Assembly: GCF_003591515.1 (NCBI RefSeq)
Contig: NZ_QZCG01000001.1
Location: forward strand, 434,001 to 498,000
Source of the DNA: Paracoccus onubensis
GTDB lineage: Bacteria; Pseudomonadota; Alphaproteobacteria; Rhodobacterales; Rhodobacteraceae
Length of the DNA: 64,000 nt
Direction of reading: 5' to 3'
Below the pieces are notes generated by a model. It did no database searches. It saw only the letters and a program-made list of their open reading frames with translations, and had not been told where the DNA came from. Made by a program: the position numbers and the translations under genes. Positions 18,164 to 26,105 of the stretch are shown piece by piece. Numbering within the stretch: position 1 is the first letter of the stretch; every line of letters starts with the position of its first letter.

Positions 18164-18178
18164 TGCCCGGTCCGGGCA
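18164..18178. repeat. Perfect 15-base inverted repeat between binding-protein and receptor genes
   Basis: TGCCCGG-T-CCGGGCA is a perfect palindrome around one central base, located 154 bases upstream of the receptor start. It has no U-tract on either strand, so it is more likely an operator or structural element than a terminator. Function unproven. Confidence 0.4.
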
Positions 18179-18265
18179 GGATGCTTTATCGGCTGCGATG
18201 CCGGTAACAGGCTGCCCGGCATCAGAGACGGTTGAATCGCCGAAGATCGTTCAGATAAAAGCGCG

Positions 18266-19168
18266 TCAGCTGTCCGAGGCGTTCAAAGCGCCCGTCAGGA
18301 TATCGAGATTCCCGATAAGGGATGTATAGCCGCCGCCCGAAATATAGGTACTGCCCGGATTCAGATACACGACATTTCCGTTTTTCCAGGCTTTCGTGCT
18401 CTCGACCAAAGGGTTCTTCAGCGTTACTTCCGCCGAAGTCCCATCCTGTCCGACTGCCGCCCCGCGATCCAGAACAATCAGCCAGTCGGGATCGTGCTGA
18501 GCAATGAATTCATGGCTGATCGCATTGCCGTGGGTATCCGTTTTCAGGCCGGTTGCCGCCTCTTGCAGTCCGGTTGCGTCGAACACCCAGCCAAACCGGG
18601 AACCCTTGCCGAAAGCCGACATTTTCGGCCCATTGGTCAGGACCATCAGAGCGGTGCCCTTACCCTCGCCCGCTTCCCGCGCTTCGGTCAGTTTCTGATC
18701 CAGAGTCGCGACCAGCTCCGCGGCTTTGTCCTGCTTGCCGAACAGTTCCCCATAGGCTGCGATATGCGCCTTGGCATCGGATACGAGATCGGCGCCGATC
18801 GTCATGTCGATAGCCGTGGCAACTTGCGACACGGCATCAAGCTGTGTGGCGGAACGCCCTCCGACCACGATGAGATCGGGTTCCAGCGTAGCCAATGCTT
18901 CGAGATTGGGTTCGAAGAGCGTACCGACGGGTTGGGCGACCTTTGCCACGTCGTCCAGATAGTCGACCAGGATATTGTCCGGACGGCCCGCAGGCAGAAC
19001 ACCCAATGCATGTAAACTATCGATTGCGGCGACGTCCAGAATGGCCACTTTTTCCGGCTGTTCAGGCAAGGTTACCTCGCCTTGCGCGGTGGTGATGGTC
19101 ACGTCTGCTGCGGATGCAGCGGCGCAGAACGACAGGACAAACAGCCCCGACAGCGGGATGTAACGCAT
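18266..19168 (-). CDS. Iron-siderophore ABC transporter periplasmic binding protein
   Basis: A 300-residue class III binding protein (FatB/CeuE/FecB type). Signal peptide MRYIPLSGLFVLSFCAAASA, then TITTAQGEVTLPEQPEKVAILDVAAIDSLHALGV, the usual entry to the N-lobe, a LEALATLEPDLIVVGGRSA motif, the long helical backbone and a C-lobe with HDPDWLIVLDRGAAVGQ and VVYLNPGSTYISGG. It is on the same strand as, and upstream of, the TonB receptor and esterase. It lacks a lipobox Cys, so it is probably soluble. Partner permease/ATPase genes must be elsewhere. Confidence 0.88.
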   Translation of the reverse strand: MRYIPLSGLFVLSFCAAASAADVTITTAQGEVTLPEQPEKVAILDVAAIDSLHALGVLPAGRPDNILVDYLDDVAKVAQPVGTLFEPNLEALATLEPDLIVVGGRSATQLDAVSQVATAIDMTIGADLVSDAKAHIAAYGELFGKQDKAAELVATLDQKLTEAREAGEGKGTALMVLTNGPKMSAFGKGSRFGWVFDATGLQEAATGLKTDTHGNAISHEFIAQHDPDWLIVLDRGAAVGQDGTSAEVTLKNPLVESTKAWKNGNVVYLNPGSTYISGGGYTSLIGNLDILTGALNASDS

Positions 19169-19570
19169 TGGATTTCTTTCCTCGACATTGGATCTCGCCG
19201 GATAATCGGCCCGTATCAGAAGGATGAATTATCCCTCTCCTTAGGGCGTGTAAATAATGTCAGGGTAATTTAATCAGGAATTGAGTGGCAAATCGATTTG
19301 CCTGTTGCCGTGCATCACGAATCCGATGCCATTTCATTCCGGCGCCGGACGTCATGGAAAACCGCGCCGATTGCATGCAAGCCGAACCGGTCCGGCGGCA
19401 GGGCAGTACGGAATCCGTAGCGGCGGTTCTCCCCATACGCATTTCCTTGCGCCGGGTTTGAGTAATTTTACCTAAGCAATCTTACGCATATCCAGGCCAC
19501 TGTCAGATCGTCTATACGCATCCCTATTAACGACGAGCATTTTAGGGTGAACATGTCACTTCACGATTGA

Positions 19571-19594
19571 GCCCGCGCCTTCATTGGTGCGGGC
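19571..19594. repeat. GC-rich hairpin downstream of the small acidic gene
   Basis: Stem GCCCGC / GCGGGC around a 12-base loop, 18 bases past the minus-strand stop at 19612. No strong U-tract follows, so its role as a terminator is uncertain. Confidence 0.35.
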
Positions 19595-19611
19595 ATGTTC
19601 ATGTGCCGGTC

Positions 19612-19764
19612 TTATTCGCCGTCTTCCTTACCCGCATCGTCTTCATCATCCGTGCCGGGGCGCTTTTCATCCTCGTCATCAAGAGATTTGACCGCGTCCT
19701 TCAGCTTGTCACGCTCTTTCTTTGCCTTTTCCCGGGTCCGATCCTTTTCGGGCTGATCTGTCAT
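19612..19764 (-). CDS. Small highly charged protein (50 aa), unknown
   Basis: A 50-residue, extremely charged polypeptide, basic in the first half (REKAKKERDKLKDAVKSL) and acidic in the second (DDEDEKRPGTDDEDD). The start at 19764 is supported by GGAGG five bases upstream; the longer reading to 19851 has no such site. It is predicted to be helical then disordered, with no signal peptide and no recognised family. Isolated between the siderophore locus and the next exported protein. Confidence 0.6.
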   Translation of the reverse strand: MTDQPEKDRTREKAKKERDKLKDAVKSLDDEDEKRPGTDDEDDAGKEDGE

Positions 19765-20075
19765 AGCCGCCTCCATTGGTTGCGTTGTAATACAACGCCT
19801 GTCACGCAGATCGGTTGCCGTCGACCCGCACCGTTCCGCTTGACGCGACATGCTTTTGCGGCCTGAGACGGGGATGGATTTCCGTCACGGACAATCCAGC
19901 GAATTTCCACAATCTGTTCCGCTACATGGCTGTTGCCCGGTCTGGGCATTCCTGCAAGCGGAGGAGTCGGAAGGGATAGGCGGGAAGTCGCCTCATCGTC
20001 AAAGCGCTGTCGTATCTTTCACATCATTTTCATACAGTCCGATCAATCCAGCGCGGCACCAAGAGGATAGCATTG

Positions 20076-20687
20076 ATGTTCCGGCAATTTTTTACCTTTG
20101 GACTGGTATTTCTGACGGCTGCACCGCTTTATGCCGCGCCCCGGGATTATGAGGACAGCCTTCCTGCGGATGTGCTTGGCATGACTCCGAAAGAGGCGAA
20201 GATGGATGGCGACAGGCTGATCGTCTTTTACGGTGAATCGATCGGACGTGCGACCGTCACGATAATGCCCGCACCGGATGCCGACCCGAACAGCGCCAGC
20301 GCAAATGCCGAAGCTCCGGAAGGCCAAACGCCTGCTGCGCAACTCGTGTTGACGCAGCAATTAAGCCAGAATTTATCTCGTGGCACGAATGCTTTGGGGG
20401 ATGACTATAAGACGGAGCCTGCCCGGATCGACGGTCTGGAGGTGGATGATAAATCGGCAATTTGCGGCATTATCGAGCGCAGGCAGGCGGAAGAGCAGGT
20501 TGCTGACGGGAAAGAGCCGATGATCTTGCTGGACAGGGTATGCACCGCGCAGCTGGGAGATGATGTGGTTTCGGTTTACGTGACCACCCCGATCTCGGAA
20601 AACATGCGCGAAAAGCTGACCAAGGACCAGCTGGGCTTCTCGGCCATTGTCATCGCGACCCTGACGGATGAGATGCGGCAAAAATAG
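20076..20687 (+). CDS. Exported protein of unknown function; has a degraded paralog at 35226-35672
   Basis: A 203-residue exported protein with a signal peptide (MFRQFFTFGLVFLTAAPLYA) and AGAGGA 8 bases before the ATG. The mature part begins APRDYEDSLPADVLGMTPKEAK and contains two Cys, one in SAICGIIERR and one in DRVCTAQLGDD, which could form a disulfide. I recognise no family. A second, decayed copy with about 79 residues deleted lies next to the T3SS, which suggests the region between them has been duplicated or mobilised. Confidence 0.75.
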   Translation: MFRQFFTFGLVFLTAAPLYAAPRDYEDSLPADVLGMTPKEAKMDGDRLIVFYGESIGRATVTIMPAPDADPNSASANAEAPEGQTPAAQLVLTQQLSQNLSRGTNALGDDYKTEPARIDGLEVDDKSAICGIIERRQAEEQVADGKEPMILLDRVCTAQLGDDVVSVYVTTPISENMREKLTKDQLGFSAIVIATLTDEMRQK

Positions 20688-20796
20688 CCATATTGGACCA
20701 AGCTTCGAATGGCATGCGGATCAGCCCATGCCGGTAGCTTGCCGTTGACGCCATGAACGGCCAATATGAAATCGCTCATATATCGGAGGTCATGAG

Positions 20797-21087
20797 ATGA
20801 AGCGTTTCGCTATCCCTGCCATAATCGGCCTTGCCGCCGCCACGCCGGTTTCTGCTGCGCTCAGCGGGTATTGGGATAGTTCCAAGGTCATTCACGCCAT
20901 TCTGGGCAATGAGCGGGTGGCTGACGCCCTCAGGCAGCAACCCATCGAAAGCATCATCAGTATCGAGAACGGCTATCAGATCGCCACTCAGGACTGCCAG
21001 GTCGAGGTTCAGGTGAGCCGCATCGCGCCCGACAGACCGGGCCCGGCGCGGTTCAGCCTGCAAATCGGACCGGGACAATGCTCCTGA
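20797..21087 (+). CDS. Small exported protein (96 aa), unknown
   Basis: 96 residues with signal peptide MKRFAIPAIIGLAAATPVSA, a good GGAGG ribosome site 7 bases upstream and two Cys in the mature part (TQDCQVEV and the penultimate Cys), suggesting a disulfide in the periplasm. The middle segment VADALRQQPIESIISIENGYQI looks like a small alpha/beta fold. No family recognised; not obviously linked to its neighbours. Confidence 0.65.
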   Translation: MKRFAIPAIIGLAAATPVSAALSGYWDSSKVIHAILGNERVADALRQQPIESIISIENGYQIATQDCQVEVQVSRIAPDRPGPARFSLQIGPGQCS

Positions 21088-21215
21088 CCGGATAATCTGG
21101 TCCGGCTGAACCGTGACGATTCGTTCAGGATGCGACGACTCCAAAGCTGCTTATTTCCGGTACAGCTCTGGAGCCGCAGTTGAACAGAGACGGGAATCCT
21201 GATCGTCATAAGGGC

Positions 21216-21377
21216 TTAGAAAGCCCGGGGATTGCCGTGGAAGTAAAGAGGCTCGGTTCCGGCGGGTTTACGACCGCTTCTTACCGATGCTCCAGCACGC
21301 AGGAACGCGAAAACGGTTGCGAGGAAGCTGCCACGTTTGACGGCAGGGGCGTAATGTTCGATGTTCGTATAGGCCAT
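21216..21377 (-). CDS. Small basic protein (53 aa), unknown
   Basis: A 53-residue reading frame starting MAYTNIEHYAPAVKRG with GGAG 8 bases upstream of the ATG. It is basic, with a short hydrophobic patch FLATVFAFLRAGAS. N-termini of this kind are seen on DUF1127-type small proteins of Rhodobacterales, but the diagnostic C-terminal part is absent, so I leave it unassigned. A small hairpin (GGGCTT/AGCCC) spans the stop codon. Confidence 0.45.
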   Translation of the reverse strand: MAYTNIEHYAPAVKRGSFLATVFAFLRAGASVRSGRKPAGTEPLYFHGNPRAF

Positions 21378-21556
21378 GATTTCTACTCCATATGCTTGAG
21401 TGTGTGCTCAACGATACGGACTATATAGGGACCGTAATTGGAATTAGTTATACCAGAGTGCGCATAGCTGTTTTGCACTCGCAGCATAGCTTTTCCGCGC
21501 ATGCATCATCTGCCTGAATTTAGCCGCAGGGCTATCGCCGAAGGTGCAGGTGAATC

Positions 21557-21581
21557 TGGTGAAGCCGAGGGGAATCGAACC
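21557..21581 (-). repeat. Copy of a tRNA 3' end (candidate attachment-site half)
   Basis: Read on the minus strand this 25-base stretch is the T loop, 3' acceptor strand and encoded CCA of a tRNA, with no tRNA body beside it (the 5' T-stem strand does not pair). It matches the 3' end of tRNA-Ala(CGC) at 59314-59338 at 24 of 25 bases, in the same orientation. Such fragments are left when an integrative element uses a tRNA gene as its target. An integrase-like remnant follows. Confidence 0.6.
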
Positions 21582-21774
21582 AATGCCTGTCCAGTCAGAA
21601 TCTTATTTTTACAGAATTGTTATTATTTTATTTTTTGCTGTCAGTCTGTTTCTGCCCTTCAAGTATCGCAACGATTTTTGCAGCAAAATATGCAGCAGAA
21701 TTCGAGGGCCGTCGCGCCGGAATACCGGTCGACTTGGCCACGGTGCGCGCCCTTGGAGAATGATATGACGCACA

Positions 21775-21866
21775 ATGGTGAGCGACGATGGCAGGCATTT
21801 TCCGAGAGGAATGACTTGGCACTTCCGGCGGGTTGTCCCGGCAGAATTCCGCTCCGGTGTCCAGCG
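21775..21866 (+). pseudogene. Possible tyrosine-integrase N-terminal remnant
   Basis: About 30 residues containing RGMTWHFRRVVPAEFRSG, which looks like the N-terminal arm-binding segment of alphaproteobacterial phage/island integrases (G-x-x-Y/W-x-FRR-x-VPAE-x-R). It runs into the 3' end of the ureohydrolase gene on the opposite strand and has no continuation. Weak on sequence alone; its place beside a tRNA 3'-end copy raises it. Confidence 0.3.
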
Positions 21867-22835
21867 TCATCCTCCGTCCCCTTCTGTGCGGGCATGGAAG
21901 ATGAAACCGAGGAAGTTCAGCAGCACCTGCGCGGCAAGGATGGCGGTGCTGCCAGAGTGGTCATAGTCGGGCGCGACCTCCACCAGATCGACGCCGACCA
22001 CCTCGTGCCGCCCCGCAAGGGCCTGCAGCATTTCCAACACCTCGTAATAGAGGAAACCGCCATGGCTGGGCGTGCCTGTGCCCGGCGCAATCGAAGGGCA
22101 GAAGCCGTCGATATCGATGGTGACATATACCCGTGCGCCCTTGGGAATGCGATCGATCACCCCTTGCGGCCCCAGCGCCCGCATCTGTCGCACCGAGAGA
22201 ATGTCCGAACCCATCGCCCGGGCGGCGTCATAGCCCTCTTTCGCGGTCGAGGACACGTTGCGGATGCCGACCTGCGTCAAACCGGTGACATAAGGTTTTT
22301 CCGCCGCACGCCGCATCGGGTTGCCATGACCGTTGCGGACACCATGGCGCTCATCGACAAAATCCAGATGTGCGTCAATCTGAAGAATATGGATATCGCC
22401 CCGCCCCTCGAAAGCGTCGATGCAGGGGATGTTGACAGAATGGTCGCCGCCGATCACGACCGGCAATGCGCCCGCGTCGAGAATGGCGTTCACACCTGCC
22501 TTGATATTGGCGTGGCTTGTCGTGGTGTCGGTATGCACGATATCGGCATCACCGATATCCACCATCTGCACCTCACCGCCCAGATAGGTGCAGTCATCTT
22601 CGTGGTCATAGGCCCCGGCATGGCCGAAGCTGAACAGAGTTGACGCTTCGCGCACCGCGCGGGGACCAAAGCGCGCGCCAGCCCGATACTGCGTGCCGAA
22701 ATCGAAGGGTGCACCCAGCACGGCGATATCCGCATCGATCTGCGTCCAGTCGCCAACATAAGGCCGCTTGCCAAAGGTCGAGATGCCGACGAAGGGAAGG
22801 TTGAGGCGGCCGGAGTGATAGGAATGGGCATTCAC
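21867..22835 (-). CDS. speB: Ureohydrolase: agmatinase or guanidinobutyrase
   Basis: 322-residue binuclear manganese hydrolase that splits a guanidino compound into urea and an amine. Metal ligands are visible in GGDHSVN, IDAHLDF and the DIDGFCPS segment (usual DxDxxDP-type position), with the family-typical IAPGTGTPSHGGF after it. The N-terminal YRAGARFGPRAVREAS fits agmatinases. It lies 45 bases behind an MHS-family importer and opposite a LysR regulator, which points to catabolism of an external guanidino compound (agmatine or 4-guanidinobutyrate) rather than polyamine synthesis. Symbol is used in the family sense; substrate not fixed. Confidence 0.85.
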   Translation of the reverse strand: MNAHSYHSGRLNLPFVGISTFGKRPYVGDWTQIDADIAVLGAPFDFGTQYRAGARFGPRAVREASTLFSFGHAGAYDHEDDCTYLGGEVQMVDIGDADIVHTDTTTSHANIKAGVNAILDAGALPVVIGGDHSVNIPCIDAFEGRGDIHILQIDAHLDFVDERHGVRNGHGNPMRRAAEKPYVTGLTQVGIRNVSSTAKEGYDAARAMGSDILSVRQMRALGPQGVIDRIPKGARVYVTIDIDGFCPSIAPGTGTPSHGGFLYYEVLEMLQALAGRHEVVGVDLVEVAPDYDHSGSTAILAAQVLLNFLGFIFHARTEGDGG

Positions 22836-22880
22836 GGATGATATCCTTAGGTTTGGAATTAAATGAAGGTGGCAGAGCCG

Positions 22881-24233
22881 CTATTCGTCCTTGAGCCTGG
22901 ACCCGGCGCGGCCTGCGGTACTGATCGCAATCGCGGCAAAGGTCACCACCGCCGCGCCGACCAGATACCAGGCCGGGGCCAGCTTCGAACCGGTGACACC
23001 GATCAGCCAGGTTGCGATCAGCGGAGCGGTGCCGCCAAAAAGCGCATTGGCGCTGTTGAAGCTGAGCGCGAAGCCCGAGAAGCGCACCCGGGTCGGGAAC
23101 AACTCGCACAGAAAAGTCGGTAGTGTCCCGCCATTCATCGACAGCAGCGCACCGAACAGCGCCCAGACGCCCAGGATGATGAAGAAGCCGGTCGAGGGGA
23201 CACCGGTAAAGACCGCGCCGGACAGCAGCACGAACATCGGCACGGTCAGGATGGCAAACAATACCGAGCAGGCCATCAGTACCTTTTTGCGCCCGATATG
23301 ATCAGACAGCGCACCCATCAGAAAGATCGAACCCAGATAGACCGCGAGCGAGGCGGTCGAGCCGATGAAGGCGGCGGTCTCGGAAATACCGAGTTCGGTC
23401 GAGAGATAGATCGGCATGTAGCTCAGCACCAGATAGAAACCGACCGCATTGAGAAGTGTGCCACCGAAGGCGATCAGCACTTCCCGGCAATGACTGGTCA
23501 ACAGCTCGATCACAGGGGTTTGCGGCACATGCTGCGCCTCTTCCAACGCCTTGAAATGCGGGGTCTCGTCCAGCCTGCGGCGGATATAGACGCCGACATA
23601 GCCTAGCGGCAGCGCCATCAGGAACGGCAGGCGCCAGCCCCAGGAGTGCAATTGTTCCGTCGTCAGCAGGCCATGCAGGATCGCCACGAAAAGCGAGGCT
23701 GCAAGCAGACCCGCCGCCTCGCCCGCGGGTACGAGACAGGTCATCATGCCGCGTTTGTTGTCGGGCGCGTATTCGGCCAGAAAGGACGCGGCTCCGGCAT
23801 ATTCGCCGGACGCGGCAAAGCCCTGCACCAGTCGGGCGACAAGCAACAATCCCGCCGCCCAAAGGCCGACCGATTCATAGGTGGGCAGGAACGCGATCAC
23901 GAAGGTCGCCGCCGACATGATGAAGATCGACAGCGAAAGGGTTTTCTGCCGCCCGATCCTGTCGCCGAAATGACCCCAGATGATTCCGCCGATCGGGCGC
24001 ACGATGAATGACAGGGCGAAGACCGCATAAGTCGCGAGCAGCGCGGTACGGGCGTCGGTTCCGGGAAAGAAGACGACGGCGATCACCGTGGCGAGAAAGC
24101 CGTAGGACGCATAGTCGAACCACTCGACAAAAGTGCCTATGAAGCTTGCCATCCCGGCTCGACGCAATACGATGCCTGTCGGATTGACGCCGGGAACGGT
24201 GATGCCGGGCGGGTCGGTAACGGTGTCTGTCAT
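22881..24233 (-). CDS. MFS transporter, metabolite:H+ symporter (MHS) family
   Basis: 450-residue, 12-helix importer. MHS signatures are present: FIGTFVEWFDYASYGFLATV in helix 1, RPIGGIIWGHFGDRIGRQKTL between helices 2 and 3, and GFAASGEYAGAASFLAEYAP in helix 4. The start at 24233 (MTDTVTD) has GGGAGGAG 9 bases upstream. Family members (ProP, KgtP, ShiA) import charged organic compounds. First gene of an operon with the ureohydrolase, so a guanidino compound is the proposed cargo; the LysR gene diverges 196 bases away. Confidence 0.85.
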   Translation of the reverse strand: MTDTVTDPPGITVPGVNPTGIVLRRAGMASFIGTFVEWFDYASYGFLATVIAVVFFPGTDARTALLATYAVFALSFIVRPIGGIIWGHFGDRIGRQKTLSLSIFIMSAATFVIAFLPTYESVGLWAAGLLLVARLVQGFAASGEYAGAASFLAEYAPDNKRGMMTCLVPAGEAAGLLAASLFVAILHGLLTTEQLHSWGWRLPFLMALPLGYVGVYIRRRLDETPHFKALEEAQHVPQTPVIELLTSHCREVLIAFGGTLLNAVGFYLVLSYMPIYLSTELGISETAAFIGSTASLAVYLGSIFLMGALSDHIGRKKVLMACSVLFAILTVPMFVLLSGAVFTGVPSTGFFIILGVWALFGALLSMNGGTLPTFLCELFPTRVRFSGFALSFNSANALFGGTAPLIATWLIGVTGSKLAPAWYLVGAAVVTFAAIAISTAGRAGSRLKDE

Positions 24234-24429
24234 TGCGAAGGTCTCCTCCCATTCGCCTAGACGACACACCATCCTGCAGCGCTGATCCGGACCTGTCTGG
24301 GGTCGGATTTCCCTTCAGAGCGGTGTGCGATCCCAAAAATCTCGCCGGCCAGTCTTGCTGTCGCGAATAACTGTATAAAAGCTGAAGTTAATAATGTTCA
24401 TATCAGAATTGGTGATGTAATAATTCGGC

Positions 24430-25335
24430 ATGCGGATCAGCGATTTCACCCTGCGCAATCTGCGCACATTCTGTGCGGTGGCCGAACATGGCGGTTTTCT
24501 GGGTGCACAAGCGATGCTTGGAATGAGCCAGCCGGCGATCAGCGCTCATATCAAGGATCTGGAGGTCGGGCTTGGCTTTTCGCTCTGCCGTCGCGGCCGC
24601 GGTGGTTTTGCGCTGACCGAGAAGGGCAAGGACGTCTATGCCCATGCCAAGGACATGCTTTCGGGCATCGAGGATTGCGAGGCGCGGCTGGGCGCATTGC
24701 GGCAGGTGCTGACCGGGCATCTGCGGGTGGGTCTCGTCGACAGCGAGGCCGATAATCCCGATCTGCCCGTGCATCGCGCCATCCGCCGATTCTTTTCGCG
24801 CGAGCAAGAGGTGCGTCTGAGCCTTGAGGTCGGCACGCCCGAGGCCCTTGCCAAGGCCCTGCAAACCGGCGAGGTCCATGTCGCCATCGGTCCCTTTCCC
24901 AACCGCCAGCCGAATATCGACTACTCGCCGATCTATGCCGAGGAACACGCCCTGTTCTGCGGCCGCGATCACCCGCTGTTCATGCGCCCTGCCGCTGAAA
25001 TCACGACAGCGATGTTGTCCCCTTATCCGATGACGGTGAGGCCTTATCTGCAGCGTGCAGAGCTTTCAGCCCTTCAGGATGCGCATGTGACCGCCTCTGT
25101 CTCCAACATGGAGGCGCAGGCGATCCTGATCCGAAGCGGTTGTTTCCTCGGCTTTCTGCCGGTGCATTTCGCGCGGAAATGGCTGAGCGATGGCCAGATG
25201 CGCCGGATAGACCTGCCCGGTCTCGGCTGGCGCTCGCAATTCCATATCGCGCAGCGCGTCCAGCCTGAACCGACCGGGATCGCCCGATTGTTCGTGCGAG
25301 ATGTAAAGCAGGAGTTGATCCCGCATCAGGTATGA
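24430..25335 (+). CDS. LysR-family transcriptional regulator
   Basis: 301 residues, standard length. N-terminal winged helix-turn-helix: FTLRNLRTFCAVAEHGGFLGAQAMLGMSQPAISAHIKDLE; effector domain begins around residue 92 (GHLRVGLVDSEADNPDLP) with LEVGTPEALAKALQTGEVHVAIG. It is divergent from the MHS transporter-ureohydrolase operon, so it most likely activates that operon when the substrate or a product is present and represses itself. The intergenic 24234-24429 should contain the T-N11-A operator, not pinned down here. Confidence 0.9.
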   Translation: MRISDFTLRNLRTFCAVAEHGGFLGAQAMLGMSQPAISAHIKDLEVGLGFSLCRRGRGGFALTEKGKDVYAHAKDMLSGIEDCEARLGALRQVLTGHLRVGLVDSEADNPDLPVHRAIRRFFSREQEVRLSLEVGTPEALAKALQTGEVHVAIGPFPNRQPNIDYSPIYAEEHALFCGRDHPLFMRPAAEITTAMLSPYPMTVRPYLQRAELSALQDAHVTASVSNMEAQAILIRSGCFLGFLPVHFARKWLSDGQMRRIDLPGLGWRSQFHIAQRVQPEPTGIARLFVRDVKQELIPHQV

Positions 25336-25494
25336 GTGTCTGCCCCTTGCCAGAATAACATCCCGCTCCGTCTCGGCATGTAATCGGGTGATGGGTGCAG
25401 TTAATGCCTCTGTCCAACGATGTTCTCGAATTTTGCGACATCCGCTATGCCGCGATCGATAGTGTCGGCTTTTGATAGCGGACACTATGAGGCA

Positions 25495-25684
25495 GCGAAC
25501 GATGCTGCCAACGAATACCCATCCCATCACGACCAAGGACTCCACGGCAATATAGATCGCATCCAGCACGACAAGCTGAACCGTGAGTGAGCTTTCGCCG
25601 TCTTGCATAATGAACAGAGGCACGAATGCCGTGAACAGCAGGATAGGCTTGGGATTGGTCACGGCAACCAGGAACTCACGTCAT
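25495..25684 (-). pseudogene. LysE/RhtB-type exporter fragment
   Basis: Roughly 60 codons reading EFLVAVTNPKPILLFTAFVP followed by hydrophobic helices, matching the middle of LysE/RhtB amino-acid exporters (the N-P-K segment is a family hallmark). A stop codon lies directly upstream in frame and the downstream half is missing, so this is a decayed remnant. The remaining 25336-25917 holds nothing else I can support except the promoter region of the kdp operon. Confidence 0.55.
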
Positions 25685-25917
25685 GCGAGAGCAGAAGTGT
25701 CCTGGTTGCGGGGTGGGTCATTTATGGCCCCCCGTTCATGACCGATCATCATCGTTGACCGCCCCCGATGCTCCGAATTTGCGATCATAGATCCGACACG
25801 AAGGACATCATGCTCGCGGTTTTTACGCGATTTTTACGCGACACCCGGAAAATTCACATATCGCCTTAACGCAACTTTGCGCGATGGCTGCTGCGATTGA
25901 ACATGCAGGAGCTGAAT

Positions 25918-26001
25918 ATGGCTGATCTGATTTACCTGGCGCTTGGCATTGGCGCCTTTGTCGCCTTTGCCCTGACGCCCCGCCTGATCGAACGATTGTG
26001 A
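25918..26001 (+). CDS. 27-residue membrane peptide upstream of kdpF
   Basis: ATG with CAGGAG 6 bases upstream encodes a 27-residue single-helix peptide, MADLIYLALGIGAFVAFALT and then PRLIERL. It has the same plan as KdpF (short N-terminus, one helix, basic tail) and ends 7 bases before kdpF. It may be a second KdpF-like stabilising subunit of the Kdp complex or a leader peptide; both are inference. Confidence 0.6.
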   Translation: MADLIYLALGIGAFVAFALTPRLIERL

Positions 26002-26008
26002 GGCCGAA

Positions 26009-26095
26009 ATGCTGGACCTCATTCTGGGCCTCGCCGTCGCGGCAGGGATTTTCGTCTTTCTGATCCTGACGCTGGCGCGTCAAGGCCGTTCATAA
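26009..26095 (+). CDS. kdpF: Kdp potassium ATPase subunit F
   Basis: 28-residue single-helix peptide MLDLILGLAVAAGIFVFLIL ending TLARQGRS, located immediately before kdpA, as usual for KdpF, which stabilises the KdpABC complex. Its stop is 10 bases before the kdpA start, with AAGGAGA in between serving kdpA. Confidence 0.8.
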   Translation: MLDLILGLAVAAGIFVFLILTLARQGRS

Positions 26096-26105
26096 GGAGA
26101 CGGTC

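Noticed and set aside
25336..25917. Riboswitch upstream of kdp
   Set aside because: No conserved K+/c-di-AMP riboswitch pattern was recognisable; the segment contains an exporter-gene fragment and otherwise featureless sequence.
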